Shown one piece after another: positions 1-8,273 of a DNA stretch of 64,000 bases. Location of the stretch: NCBI RefSeq assembly GCF_021369635.1, contig NZ_JAJNBZ010000011.1, positions 98,011 to 162,010 of the forward strand, given 5' to 3'. Within the stretch, counting starts at the first letter, position 1. Every line of letters begins with the position of its first letter. The position numbers and the translations under genes are program-made. Origin of the DNA: Paenibacillus profundus (lineage in GTDB: Bacteria; Bacillota; Bacilli; Paenibacillales; Paenibacillaceae). The notes under the pieces are model-generated. The model was given only the letters and a program-made list of their open reading frames with translations, had not been told where the DNA came from and ran no database searches.

Positions 1-1
1 G

Positions 2-355
2 TTCACCCGCAAGCTGCAGGAGCTCGAAGAGCGAACGCGTCACAGCTGGCTCGTCGACACCGGTCATCCGGTAAGGGTGCGAGCGCGGTTCTATAACCCG
101 GAAGGCGCTCGCACGAACTTCATCAAAGAGCGGGTGCTGCTGCAAGGCCAATGGGGACGCATCGTCGAGGAAAATAACGATTCGTTCCTATATGAAATCA
201 CGGTGAACGGGATGATGGAGATTAAACCATGGCTGCGCAGCTTCGGTTCCAGCTGTGAAGTGTTGAAGCCGCTGAAGCTCCGGCAGGAGCTGATCGACGA
301 GTGGAAGGAGATTCAATCGTACTATGACGATGAACCTGTTCGAGAAGATTTTTAA
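2..355 (+). CDS. WYL-domain protein, C-terminal part (5' end outside the window)
   Basis: The frame is open from base 2 to a TAA at 355 and has no plausible start, so the gene begins upstream of the window; 117 residues are visible. The last ~60 residues (GRIVEENNDSFLYEITVNG, then a stretch ending in SCEVLKPLKLRQEL) look like the C-terminal extension (WCX type) of WYL-domain transcription regulators, which bind ligands or nucleic acid. The stop lies 32 bases inside the next gene, also a WYL protein, so the two are probably co-transcribed and translationally coupled. The WYL core itself is not in the window, so the family call rests on the tail and the neighbour. Confidence 0.6.
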   Translation, partial: FTRKLQELEERTRHSWLVDTGHPVRVRARFYNPEGARTNFIKERVLLQGQWGRIVEENNDSFLYEITVNGMMEIKPWLRSFGSSCEVLKPLKLRQELIDEWKEIQSYYDDEPVREDF

Positions 356-1187
356 TTATCAGATTATGTCGCGGCTGGAAGAGTCCGGCGCGTTCGCCGT
401 CACTTCACACGAACGGTCATGGTTAAGAGCGATGCTGGACCACCCTGCGGCAGCCGATGCGTTCACGCCGGAGACGATGGCGAAGCTTGCGGCCGTGCTG
501 CAAGCTGAGGCGGACATCGATATCGCGGAGCATGTCATGGAAAAGGCATCCAGCGTCGAGCGCCAAGTATACCACCCGCTCCTGCGCCCTTTGCGCCGTA
601 TTATCGCAGAGCGTCAAGGCAGTCGCATCTCGTATCGGCTCAAGCACGGAGGCATGCAGCACGAGCAATCCGGATTCCCTTATAAGCTGGAATATTCCAT
701 GGTCAAGCGGGAGTGGTACTTGCTCTGGTACCATCCGCGCCGTCATATGTTCATGTCGACGAGGCTGCGGAATATCGCAGATGTGCAGCAAGAGGAGATT
801 TCTCCTGCACGAGCGGAGGAATTGCTGAGCAAGATCGCCGCCATCATAGATTCCCGCAAAGAGCATGCAGTCATCGAAGTGATACGGATCTACAACCGGG
901 AACTGTCCCGCATTATGTACGCGTTCTCGTGCTTCGAGAAGGAAGTGGAATACTTCGATGACACAGATACATATCGGATCCGGCTTACATTTATGGGGGA
1001 TGAATGCGAGTATATTTTGTCCAAAATCCGCTTCCTCGGCAAACGGGTGCGCATCATCGAAGGCGAAAAATTGCAGCGCCGCATGCGTGAAAGTGCGGCC
1101 AAGACGCTCGCGCGATACGGAATCGGCGAAGAACACGACCAACTGAACGGAGAGGAGCAGCGTGTAATTTTTGATAGCTCAAGCTAA
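324..1187 (+). CDS. WYL-domain-containing regulator-like protein
   Basis: A 287-residue protein starting at ATG 324, with AAGGAG at 305-310. Residues ~105-150 contain the WYL core (SYRLKHGGMQHEQSGFPYKL, then KREWYLLWYHPRRH), a fold found in bacterial regulators that sense ligands or nucleic acids. No clear N-terminal helix-turn-helix is seen; the first 100 residues are helical and unassigned. Its start overlaps the end of the preceding WYL gene, so the pair is likely an operon. A terminator-like hairpin follows at 1193-1229. Target and ligand cannot be inferred from this window. Confidence 0.7.
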   Translation: MTMNLFEKIFNYQIMSRLEESGAFAVTSHERSWLRAMLDHPAAADAFTPETMAKLAAVLQAEADIDIAEHVMEKASSVERQVYHPLLRPLRRIIAERQGSRISYRLKHGGMQHEQSGFPYKLEYSMVKREWYLLWYHPRRHMFMSTRLRNIADVQQEEISPARAEELLSKIAAIIDSRKEHAVIEVIRIYNRELSRIMYAFSCFEKEVEYFDDTDTYRIRLTFMGDECEYILSKIRFLGKRVRIIEGEKLQRRMRESAAKTLARYGIGEEHDQLNGEEQRVIFDSSS

Positions 1188-1192
1188 CAACG

Positions 1193-1229
1193 AGGCTTTC
1201 TTCTGAATTATAGGAAGGAGCCTTTTTTT
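1193..1229 (+). terminator. rho-independent terminator after the WYL pair
   Basis: AGGCTTTCTTCT pairs, with some G-U pairs, with AGGAAGGAGCCT across a short loop and is followed by seven T residues. It sits six bases after the stop of the second WYL gene. Confidence 0.6.
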
Positions 1230-1319
1230 CTATCCATTTTTCCCGTAACAACAGGCTTTTTTTGTAGGATTATATCATTCCATTACAGCGTCAGAGGAGA
1301 AAAAGAATGAAGATTGCTG

Positions 1320-1353
1320 TATAATAGTTTAGGTCTAAAGTGTTCGGTCTAAA
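1320..1353 (+). promoter_or_regulatory. -10 box and direct-repeat operator candidate for the MFS gene
   Basis: A consensus TATAAT lies at 1320-1325. It is followed by two copies of GGTCTAAA (1332-1339 and 1346-1353), 14 bases apart, between the presumed transcription start and the ribosome-binding site GGGGAGTG (1357-1364). No good -35 is visible. The repeats lie where a repressor would block transcription; no regulator is assigned. Confidence 0.4.
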
Positions 1354-1372
1354 TATGGGGAGTGAAGATCTA

Positions 1373-2578
1373 ATGGAAACATGGAAGAAAAATTTATGGA
1401 TTCTATGGGTCGGCTCATTCATCGTATCCTCCAGCTTCTCGATGGTCATTCCGTTCCTGCCGCTGTTCCTGATCCAGATCGGCGTCAATGACCATATCGA
1501 GCTGTGGTCCGGGATTTTGTTCAGCAGCGCCTTTCTGGCCGGGGCCATCGCATCGCCTTTCTGGGGCGCCGTCGGCGATAAATACGGCCGCAAGCCGATG
1601 ATTATCCGGGCAGGGCTGGCACTGTGTGTCATTTATCTCCTGACCGCGTTCGTCACCAGTCCGTATCAGCTGCTCGTGCTGCGGCTGCTGCAGGGCTTGC
1701 TGTCCGGCTTCATTCCGGGCTCCATCGCGCTCGTCGGCACGAATACTCCAGAGAAAAAGGTCGGCTATGCGCTGTCGATGATATCTACAGCTACCGCAAC
1801 CGGCAGCATTATGGGGCCGATGCTGGGCGGTGTGTTGTCGAAAATTTTCGATAACCGGATCGCTTTCGGCAGCGCGGGGGTGCTCTGCTTCATTGCGACG
1901 ATGCTCATTATTTTCTGGGTCAAAGAGGAATCCTTCGTGCCAAGCAAGGACAGCGGCTCAATCGTGCACACGATTAGTCTGGCGGCTCATAACAGGCCGT
2001 TTATGATCGTGCTCGTCCTGACGCTCTGTACCCAATTCTCCGTCATGACGATTGAACCGGTGCTGCCACTGTACATTGTAGAGCTCGGCATTTCGGCCAA
2101 GGATGCTTCACTGGCTGCGGGCTTCGTCTTCTCGTTGGTCGGGGTCGCCGGCATCCTGTTCGCCCCCCGCTGGGGGAAACTGGCCGACCGGGTCGGATTT
2201 CACAAAATATTGTTAATCGGCCTGCTGGCCGGAGGTATTGGGACACTGCTCCAAATTCCGTTCCACAACATATGGTGGTTCTCCATCATCCGGTTCATGT
2301 ACGGCATCTTCTTCTGCGCCGTGTTCCCGGCGTTGAACGGTCTCGTCGTCCGCACGACGGAAAGCGAGTTCCGCGGCCGCGCCTTCAGCTTGAACCAGAC
2401 CGCAAGCCAGCTCGGCGGCATGCTGGGACCGCTCGTGGGAGGCGCCATAAGCGGCGTGTTTTCGATTCACGCCGTCTTTTGGGTGACCGGTATCCTCTTG
2501 CTAGGCACGATGAGCCTTGGATACTGGTCGCAGCGGCATGCGAAGCAGCAGCCTGCTACGGTCAGCCGCGGCATGTGA
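1373..2578 (+). CDS. MFS-family efflux transporter
   Basis: The start ATG at 1373 was chosen because GGGGAGTG lies 8 bases upstream; an earlier in-frame GTG at 1340 lies inside the leader. The 401-residue protein has about 12 hydrophobic segments in two halves. It carries the MFS loop 2-3 motif GAVGDKYGRKPM and the corresponding loop of the second half (WGKLADRVGFHKIL), plus a GPMLGG antiporter-type motif. It most resembles drug:H+ antiporters of Bacillales (12-TM, DHA1 type). It has its own promoter region with a repeated box, so it is probably an inducible single-gene unit. Substrate unknown. Confidence 0.8.
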   Translation: METWKKNLWILWVGSFIVSSSFSMVIPFLPLFLIQIGVNDHIELWSGILFSSAFLAGAIASPFWGAVGDKYGRKPMIIRAGLALCVIYLLTAFVTSPYQLLVLRLLQGLLSGFIPGSIALVGTNTPEKKVGYALSMISTATATGSIMGPMLGGVLSKIFDNRIAFGSAGVLCFIATMLIIFWVKEESFVPSKDSGSIVHTISLAAHNRPFMIVLVLTLCTQFSVMTIEPVLPLYIVELGISAKDASLAAGFVFSLVGVAGILFAPRWGKLADRVGFHKILLIGLLAGGIGTLLQIPFHNIWWFSIIRFMYGIFFCAVFPALNGLVVRTTESEFRGRAFSLNQTASQLGGMLGPLVGGAISGVFSIHAVFWVTGILLLGTMSLGYWSQRHAKQQPATVSRGM

Positions 2579-2666
2579 TGGCGGTGCAGTGGATTAGGTG
2601 AGAACAGCGCCGCCGACCGTATGGCTGCGATAGCAAAAAACCGAGGCAATCCGAGAATACTGAATA

Positions 2667-2704
2667 AGGCCTTGATTCTCTACAAACATAGAGAATCAAG
2701 GCCT
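2667..2704. terminator. perfect 16-bp hairpin downstream of the MFS gene
   Basis: AGGCCTTGATTCTCTA (2667-2682) is perfectly complementary to 2689-2704 with a 6-base loop. There is no long T run after it, so it may be a terminator, an RNA-processing element or a barrier for both directions. Confidence 0.5.
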
Positions 2705-2800
2705 GTTCTCGTAGTAAGCAGGCAGTCCGAAAACAACAGCCCCCCTCTCTTTCGCAGGCGTGCAGTGGCTCGATCAGACTGAATGGGAGTCGCTCCTTCC

Positions 2801-3251
2801 GCTCTTTGCTTCACTCTCCCCTTTCATCAGGAGGCGGCATGCCCAATGACTGACGATTCTGGTTAACTGCCATCAGAAGGCGGCATGCACATTGACGATT
2901 CTGGTTAACTGCCATCAGGAGGCAGCATGCACATTTGACGATTCTGGCTAACTGCCATCAGAAGCGGCCGCTTCATGCCATAGTTCACGAAACGGCATTT
3001 GCCTTATCCTCGTTCCCCTTCCTGACTGCAGGGGAGAATGGACATAAGGACCATTGCACAGAAGTCAGTCAATATGTTTTCCCTCTTAAAAGGCAAGGAC
3101 AGTTGCCATACTGAATGAAGGGGAGAGTGAGGCAAGAGATGGAATAGACATACCTTCTCCGAACCGTTAGATTCGATAGTCTCCATTTTCTGCGGTTCGA
3201 ATTGCAGTGTCCCGTCAAAACAATGCTGGCTTTATTCTCCCCTCCAGTCAG
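2801..3251. repeat. dispersed intergenic motif, cluster A (four copies)
   Basis: A ~28-base motif of the form CTGA-N(4-5)-GGGGAGAGTG followed by an A/G/C-rich GCAAAAG-like tail occurs at 2801-2830 (minus), 3022-3049 (plus), 3111-3138 (plus) and 3225-3251 (minus, degenerate tail). The same motif with the order minus, plus, plus occurs at 12516-12764 and 31838-32190. The opposed copies could pair in RNA. The 686 bases between the MFS gene and 3265 hold no gene I can support. Confidence 0.65.
2825..2955 (+). repeat. three tandem repeats of 42-46 bp plus a partial fourth
   Basis: Copies at 2825-2870, 2871-2912 and 2913-2955 each run from CATCAG(A/G)AGG, through a GCATGC core and GACGATTCTGG, to TAACTGC. 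A truncated CATCAGAAG follows at 2956. The copies differ by small insertions and a few substitutions. They contain no convincing reading frame and lie between convergent genes. Confidence 0.75.
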
Positions 3252-3264
3252 AAATTTCACGAGA

Positions 3265-4278
3265 TCAGTTGATTATGGAACCAGATGTCAAAAGATTCGG
3301 GAGATGGCAGTTTAGTCGATTGTGCCCGCTGTTCTTCCATTGATACTCCAGCTTCTGGAGCCCGCTGCACATCCGAATGATGGCCTTGGCATCTGCTCGC
3401 CCGCTATGGACGGCCATCAGGAAGACATTTTTCAGCGCGTCCGCCTTGCGTGCGATGTCCCGCAGCAGATGCGCCCGTTCGCCTATGCCCTCCACCGCTT
3501 CCACGAAGCAGGAGAATACATAGCGCGAGCCCGCGATGAACTTGAAGGCATGAGCATGACAATCGTACAGCTCCGTCAGGTCAGCGAATGGCCCGGCATC
3601 GCCGCTCGCCGCGAATGTGCATACCGTGTCATAGAAGGACAGATCATCCTCTAAGACTCTCATTCGGTCGGTATAACGCTCCATTATCCGTTCCACGTCT
3701 ACGGTTTCCGGCTGCTCCCGATTCCTAAGGATGAACGCCTTCCTGTCCTCCTCCCTGATGCGCGGGTCTTCGCACATTCGCCGGATATCTTCCTCAGATA
3801 CCGTCCCTTCGTATTCGGGATACATATCACGCACGTAATAACCCAAAGACACACCCGGTCGTTCCTCCGCAGCCCACCCGCGTATCCAAATGGAGTGCTC
3901 CGCTTCTGGACTGCCGAACTTTTCTGGCCTCGCATAGGGCACTTCACCGCAAATAACCCAGAGAAAGATAGCGCGTGTGGCGGAATCCGCCTCCTTCAAG
4001 AGCGGTGCAATATCGTCATAGCACGTATATGGCACGCGCTCGAATGGAACTTCAATGAGCTCCAGATCCGCCGGTTCAAGACACGGGGAAGCGTAGAACC
4101 ACGGCTTCGACTTTTTCACATATAAATGCTCGTAAATGTCACTCGTGCTCTCCCACGCATTGTAATACAGCAGCTCGACAGGAATCCCCCAGTCCTGCAA
4201 AGCAAGGGACAATTGAATGTTCCGGCAATTGAAAAAGCTGTGCTCATAGCGCAGTCTCTCTTTTGTTGTATCCACCAT
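3265..4278 (-). CDS. possible BtrH-like acyltransferase, last gene of the ACP operon
   Basis: Start ATG at 4278 was chosen for the strong GGAGGAAGGAG just upstream; an earlier ATG at 4314 lacks one. The 337-residue soluble protein begins EHSFFNCRNIQLSLALQDWGI, which resembles the N-terminal region of BtrH-type proteins: an early Cys followed by a helix and a Gly-Ile/Pro turn. In butirosin synthesis BtrH moves an acyl group from an acyl carrier protein to an amine. The resemblance is weak and by eye only. What strengthens it is the context: an ACP and an ATP-grasp ligase head the same operon. The C-terminal half is helical and unassigned. It follows the second permease by 36 bases. Alternative: an uncharacterised cysteine-containing protein. 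Confidence 0.4.
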   Translation of the reverse strand: MVDTTKERLRYEHSFFNCRNIQLSLALQDWGIPVELLYYNAWESTSDIYEHLYVKKSKPWFYASPCLEPADLELIEVPFERVPYTCYDDIAPLLKEADSATRAIFLWVICGEVPYARPEKFGSPEAEHSIWIRGWAAEERPGVSLGYYVRDMYPEYEGTVSEEDIRRMCEDPRIREEDRKAFILRNREQPETVDVERIMERYTDRMRVLEDDLSFYDTVCTFAASGDAGPFADLTELYDCHAHAFKFIAGSRYVFSCFVEAVEGIGERAHLLRDIARKADALKNVFLMAVHSGRADAKAIIRMCSGLQKLEYQWKNSGHNRLNCHLPNLLTSGSIIN

Positions 4279-4314
4279 GACGATCTCCTTCCTCCGTATC
4301 CAATTCGGCACCAT

Positions 4315-5148
4315 CTAGCTGCCGGCGCTGCTGTAGCTGCGGACGGCTCGCTTCCAGCACCATCTCACAAGCACGAACAGCAAGACGGGCGCTGCGACCG
4401 CCCAGATGATATCCCCCATGGCGAGCTCGTTCAAGACGAACTTCGGCGCATAGTTGCTGATGAGAAACACAGGGATGATGTACACGCCGATGCGCTGCAG
4501 CCATTGCGGGAAGATATCGAGCGGCATATTGTTCGCATCCCAGATGGAATGCGCGATTTCTGTCACCGCGCCGGTCTGCACGAAGCGGAAGGCCAGCAAG
4601 GCCGGCAGCAGCATAATCCCGTATGTGACGGCCAGGGCCGCCAGCAGCAAAGCAGCAAAGCCTGCGATATTTCCGTTAAGCGGCAGTCCAGATCGATGCC
4701 AGCCGACGGCGATCATCATCGCCCCGGCTACGACATTGGGCACGGGCAAACCAATGTCGACGTAGCGAAGCGAGACGAGAAATTGCAGCGAGACTGGCTT
4801 CGTCATGAGCAGATCGAGCGTGCCGTCCCTGATGTATTGCTGCAGGCGGATAAAATTAACATAAAACAGTCCCATGTACAGGCCGGTCATCATCGTGTAG
4901 GTGCCGATGAACAGCAGGATGTGGTCTGGAGTCAGCTTGCCGATATGCAAATCGGTCTGATACACGATAAGAATGTACAGCGCCTTGGCGCATAGAAAGG
5001 CGATTTCGACCGCAATGCCCATCCAGAAGTTAAAGCGGTATTCCATGCCGGCAGAAAGACAGTTCTTGACGAACACGCCATATAGCCGCACATAATCGGT
5101 TCCTCTGTCTAATGCTGCGCGACATTTTGCAAGCAATCCGGTGCTCAT
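4315..5148 (-). CDS. ABC-2-type permease subunit (DUF990/viologen-exporter type), second
   Basis: A 277-residue membrane protein with about six hydrophobic segments and a conserved amphipathic stretch FIRLQQYIRDGTLDLLMTKP. That G-T/G-L-D-x-L-L-x-x-P motif is typical of the paired ABC-2 permeases related to viologen exporters. Together with the permease at 5155-6060 and the ATPase at 6014-7069 it should form a heteromeric exporter in the cytoplasmic membrane. It lies 6 bases after the first permease. Its position in the ACP/ATP-grasp operon suggests that it exports the product or gives self-protection; that is inference. Confidence 0.75.
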   Translation of the reverse strand: MSTGLLAKCRAALDRGTDYVRLYGVFVKNCLSAGMEYRFNFWMGIAVEIAFLCAKALYILIVYQTDLHIGKLTPDHILLFIGTYTMMTGLYMGLFYVNFIRLQQYIRDGTLDLLMTKPVSLQFLVSLRYVDIGLPVPNVVAGAMMIAVGWHRSGLPLNGNIAGFAALLLAALAVTYGIMLLPALLAFRFVQTGAVTEIAHSIWDANNMPLDIFPQWLQRIGVYIIPVFLISNYAPKFVLNELAMGDIIWAVAAPVLLFVLVRWCWKRAVRSYSSAGS

Positions 5149-5154
5149 CGAACA

Positions 5155-6060
5155 TCACCCTCCCAACCCGACGTACCGTTTCAAGCCAAGCCGCCACGCC
5201 GCATGCGCGGCTCCGGCCAGCAGCACGATCCAACCGCATTGGATGAAGATGCCAGTCAGTGCTTCGCCCTCAGCCAGCCGGCCATTGAGCACGTTGACCG
5301 GGAAATAAATCGTATATTTAAACGGCAGCAGATTAAACCATCCATTCAGCGTCTCGCCAAACACTTCGAGCGGCACCATCCCTCCGCTTAAGATTTGCAC
5401 GACGAGTCCAGTAATGACGAAGAAGTACGAAATCTCCGCCAGCCGAAACGCCAGCGCGCATATCGCATACGACAGCAGGAACTGCACCGCTGCCGCAAGC
5501 ACGAGGGCCGCGGTGAACAGTCCGATTCGAACCGGTGACAACGGCGTGTGCCCATAACGGATCGCGATCAGCAGCACCGTTGTCACCAAGACGATCAGCA
5601 CGCTGTCGGACACGACCCGGCTCCCCGCATAGGCGCTGAGCCGATAGCCAAAATAGCTGACTGGGCGCACGAGGTAAGTGTTCAGTCCGCCGCTCTTAAT
5701 ATCTTCCGCGATCGTGTGCTCCAGCTGGGTCATGACGAACTTCGCCACGATGCCCGACAGAATGGTATACAGTATCATTTGGCCGTAATCGTATCCGTAC
5801 AATACGTCTTGGGCAGACGAGCGGTACACCGCAGTCCAGATCAAAGACTGTATGCCGACAGGGAACACGAGGCTGACGAGTCCGATGACGAACTGAAGCC
5901 TGTATTCAAGCGATGCCTGCAGTCCAATTTTGAACGCGGCGGCGTATTTGCCGCTGCGCGATCGCTTGCTGTACACGGCGCCAGCTTCAGGCTGCATGCT
6001 GCCCGGCTCACCGCTATCCCTCTTGCGCATGCCGCTGCCGCGTTCCGGGTGCTTCTCCAT
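5155..6060 (-). CDS. ABC-2-type permease subunit (DUF990/viologen-exporter type), first
   Basis: ATG 6060 was chosen because GGAGAAGGGG precedes it; the frame extends further upstream to 6084. The charged N-terminal ~40 residues are followed by about six hydrophobic segments. The motif TIAEDIKSGGLNTYLVRPVS is the counterpart of the G-x-L-x-x-x-L-x-x-P element in its partner permease. The reading frame starts 47 bases inside the ATPase gene, a tight coupling usual for an ABC transporter. Membrane half of the exporter encoded at 4315-7069. Confidence 0.75.
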   Translation of the reverse strand: MEKHPERGSGMRKRDSGEPGSMQPEAGAVYSKRSRSGKYAAAFKIGLQASLEYRLQFVIGLVSLVFPVGIQSLIWTAVYRSSAQDVLYGYDYGQMILYTILSGIVAKFVMTQLEHTIAEDIKSGGLNTYLVRPVSYFGYRLSAYAGSRVVSDSVLIVLVTTVLLIAIRYGHTPLSPVRIGLFTAALVLAAAVQFLLSYAICALAFRLAEISYFFVITGLVVQILSGGMVPLEVFGETLNGWFNLLPFKYTIYFPVNVLNGRLAEGEALTGIFIQCGWIVLLAGAAHAAWRLGLKRYVGLGG

Positions 6061-7069
6061 CGTCCCCTTCTCCTTCATTCCCAAACTTCGCTTTATACAG
6101 CCGCTCGATCACTTCCTCAACGGGGACCTCCTCGACCGTCCAATCCTCGACGAGGTCGTGATCAATCAGCAACCGGGCCAACGGCTTCACCTCATCCGCC
6201 GACACCTCCAGCTCGGCCGTCAAGCCGTCGTGGGTGCGGACAACCGCCAGCAGCCGCACGAGCTCATGCAGTTCTTCCGGCGGAATGAATGCGGCGAACC
6301 GCACCTTCATCCGCTTGCGGCGCCCGAACGACTCGCTCATCCGGGAGAGCTTCCCATCATAAGCAATCTGCCCGCCATGGATCACGAGCGCCCGTCCGCA
6401 GACGTGCTCTATATCGCGCATGTAGTGGCTCGTTAACAGGATGGTCGCTTGCTTCTCCTCCTTGTACGCTTTGAGGAATTGGCGCACGTTCTGCTGAGCG
6501 GCGAAGTCCAGCCCCAGCGTTGGTTCATCCAGAAACAGCAGCTTCGGCCGATGAATGAGCGCAGCGATGATCTCCATCTTCATGCGCTCGCCGAGCGACA
6601 AGCGGCGCACCTGCACGCCGAGCAGATGCTTCACATCAAGCATTTCAGCCAGTTCGTCCAGCGTCATCCGGTACTCGCGCTCGTCGATTCCATAAATGCA
6701 TTTGTTCAAGTAAATCGATTCGTTCGCCGGCAGATCCCACCAGAGCTGGCTCTTCTGGCCCATCACGATCGCGAAGCGGCGCTTGAACTCGCGGCGGCGC
6801 TCCCATGGCACATAGCCGAGCACCCGCGCCTCCCCTGCGGACGGGTGCAGGATGCCTGACAGCATCTTGAGCGTCGTCGTCTTGCCCGCTCCATTCGGTC
6901 CGATGAATCCGACCGCTTCGCCCTGACCGATGTCGAACGAAATATTGGCGACGGCATGGCGGTACAGCTGCTCGCGGTGGAACAAGTTCCGCAGCGAATG
7001 TCTGAGGCCGCTCTGCTTGCGATAATAGGCGAACGTCTTGCTCAAATCACGTACCGTTATGGCGCTCAT
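6014..7069 (-). CDS. ABC transporter ATP-binding protein (ABC-2 exporter)
   Basis: A 351-residue ATPase with Walker A GPNGAGKTT (residues ~57-65), Q-loop near VMGQKSQLWWDL, signature LSLGERMKME and Walker B LLFLDEPTLGLD followed by the H-loop LLTSHYMRD. A ~90-residue C-terminal extension beyond the core is typical of ATPases that pair with two DUF990-type permeases. It powers export by the two permeases immediately downstream. It starts 28 bases after the radical SAM gene, in the same operon. Confidence 0.88.
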   Translation of the reverse strand: MSAITVRDLSKTFAYYRKQSGLRHSLRNLFHREQLYRHAVANISFDIGQGEAVGFIGPNGAGKTTTLKMLSGILHPSAGEARVLGYVPWERRREFKRRFAIVMGQKSQLWWDLPANESIYLNKCIYGIDEREYRMTLDELAEMLDVKHLLGVQVRRLSLGERMKMEIIAALIHRPKLLFLDEPTLGLDFAAQQNVRQFLKAYKEEKQATILLTSHYMRDIEHVCGRALVIHGGQIAYDGKLSRMSESFGRRKRMKVRFAAFIPPEELHELVRLLAVVRTHDGLTAELEVSADEVKPLARLLIDHDLVEDWTVEEVPVEEVIERLYKAKFGNEGEGDDGEAPGTRQRHAQEG

Positions 7070-7097
7070 CGCAGCTTCCCCCTTCCCGATGCAGCGG

Positions 7098-8273
7098 CTA
7101 GGCTCCGTTATTGTACAGCAGCACGCACTTGGAGCAGACCGGCGTCAAGCCGCAGGCCAGCGTTTCGCGCTGCTTGTTGTAGCTCTCGCCGTGAAACACG
7201 TCCTTCAAGCTGGCTTCGCGCAGGTCGGCGATCGTGAACTCGGGGAAAAACTTGCACGGGTTCACCTTGCCGTTCGGCAGCACATCCATGCGCGTCGACA
7301 GCGCCAGACATTCCGTCCGCCTCATGCCGGGGCGATCCGTGCCGAGCACGAAATCACGCACCTCGTCCGGCTCCAGTGCAGGCTGGAAGCGGATGCGGTT
7401 CTTCCAGACGCGCGAACGCAGCTTCTCCATCTCGGCGACCAGCGGCTCGATGTTCTCCGGCGACAGGTGGTATGTGAACGAGTGCCAGCTCTTCTTGCCG
7501 GGATCCTGCGCCGCTTCGAGCCAGCCGAAGCGCTCGGCAAAATATGTGTCCATCCGCTCGGCAACTTCATTCGGGATATACCATGGAAAAACGAAGTAGA
7601 CGGAATTGACCCCGACCGATTCGAAATATTCCATAAAATCGTACAGCCGGGTCACCATCGCGTCGTTAATGGTCAGGCTGATCGACACGTCCCCTTTGAA
7701 TTCGCCCGCACGCTTCCGTTCCAGCAGGAGTTCGATGGCAGACATGACCTTGCGGAAGATGCCGCGGCCGCGAATGGCATCGTTCTCCGCTTCGAAGCCT
7801 TCCAGGCTAGCGAGCAGGGTCACGCCCTCAGGCAGCTTCAGGAGCGACTCCAGCTTCTGTTCGACGAGCACCGCATTCGAGCATATGGTGGAGATGCGCG
7901 GATCGGACGCAAGCAGCTCGCACAGCTCGTCGAGCTTGGAGTACATGAGCGGTTCTCCGCCCCACAAAAACATGCGGGAGCGATACGGCCTCGTCTCCGC
8001 GAAGATTTGCTCGATCAGGAAAAAATCAATCTCCCTCCGCGCCTCTTGGCGCTCGAATTCATGATGGTACCCGTCCGGATTCCATTCGAAGCAGTGCTTA
8101 CAGCGTAAATTGCAGCCGTTGTTGAGCTTAATTCCGATATCGCGCGGCAAATCGAAAGCAAAGGACGGCTCTTGCTTCAAGCCCCGGCTCGCTGCGCTCA
8201 TGTTGTGCAGCGTCTGCTTCAAGGAACGGAACTCTGCCGGTGTCAGCGTGGCGCTTGTCTTCGGTTGCGTCAT
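7098..8273 (-). CDS. radical SAM/SPASM enzyme
   Basis: A 391-residue protein with the radical SAM cluster motif CNLRCKHC (Cys54, Cys58, Cys61), the GGEP box (LWGGEPLMYS) and a C-terminal SPASM-like set of cysteines (Cys322, Cys340, Cys374, Cys380, Cys383) for auxiliary Fe-S clusters. Such enzymes modify peptides, sugars or carrier-bound substrates. No precursor peptide gene is visible nearby, and the operon instead has an acyl carrier protein, so a small-molecule or ACP-tethered substrate is more likely than a RiPP. Its ATG overlaps the stop of the upstream gene as ATGA (8270-8273), so translation is coupled. Confidence 0.85.
   Translation of the reverse strand: MTQPKTSATLTPAEFRSLKQTLHNMSAASRGLKQEPSFAFDLPRDIGIKLNNGCNLRCKHCFEWNPDGYHHEFERQEARREIDFFLIEQIFAETRPYRSRMFLWGGEPLMYSKLDELCELLASDPRISTICSNAVLVEQKLESLLKLPEGVTLLASLEGFEAENDAIRGRGIFRKVMSAIELLLERKRAGEFKGDVSISLTINDAMVTRLYDFMEYFESVGVNSVYFVFPWYIPNEVAERMDTYFAERFGWLEAAQDPGKKSWHSFTYHLSPENIEPLVAEMEKLRSRVWKNRIRFQPALEPDEVRDFVLGTDRPGMRRTECLALSTRMDVLPNGKVNPCKFFPEFTIADLREASLKDVFHGESYNKQRETLACGLTPVCSKCVLLYNNGA

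Noticed and set aside
423..1142. Long open frame on the minus strand opposite the second WYL gene
   Set aside because: It is the antisense shadow of a GC-rich coding region and has no ribosome-binding site or family motifs.
2825..2955. Possible CRISPR array
   Set aside because: The units are contiguous tandem repeats with no unique spacers, and no cas genes are present.
3004..3260. Two short minus-strand frames in motif cluster A
   Set aside because: They cover the repeated motif itself, lack ribosome-binding sites and show no family features.
4126..4995. Long plus-strand frame opposite the ABC permease
   Set aside because: His/Gln/Arg-rich shadow translation; the permease frame on the other strand has membrane helices and a conserved motif.
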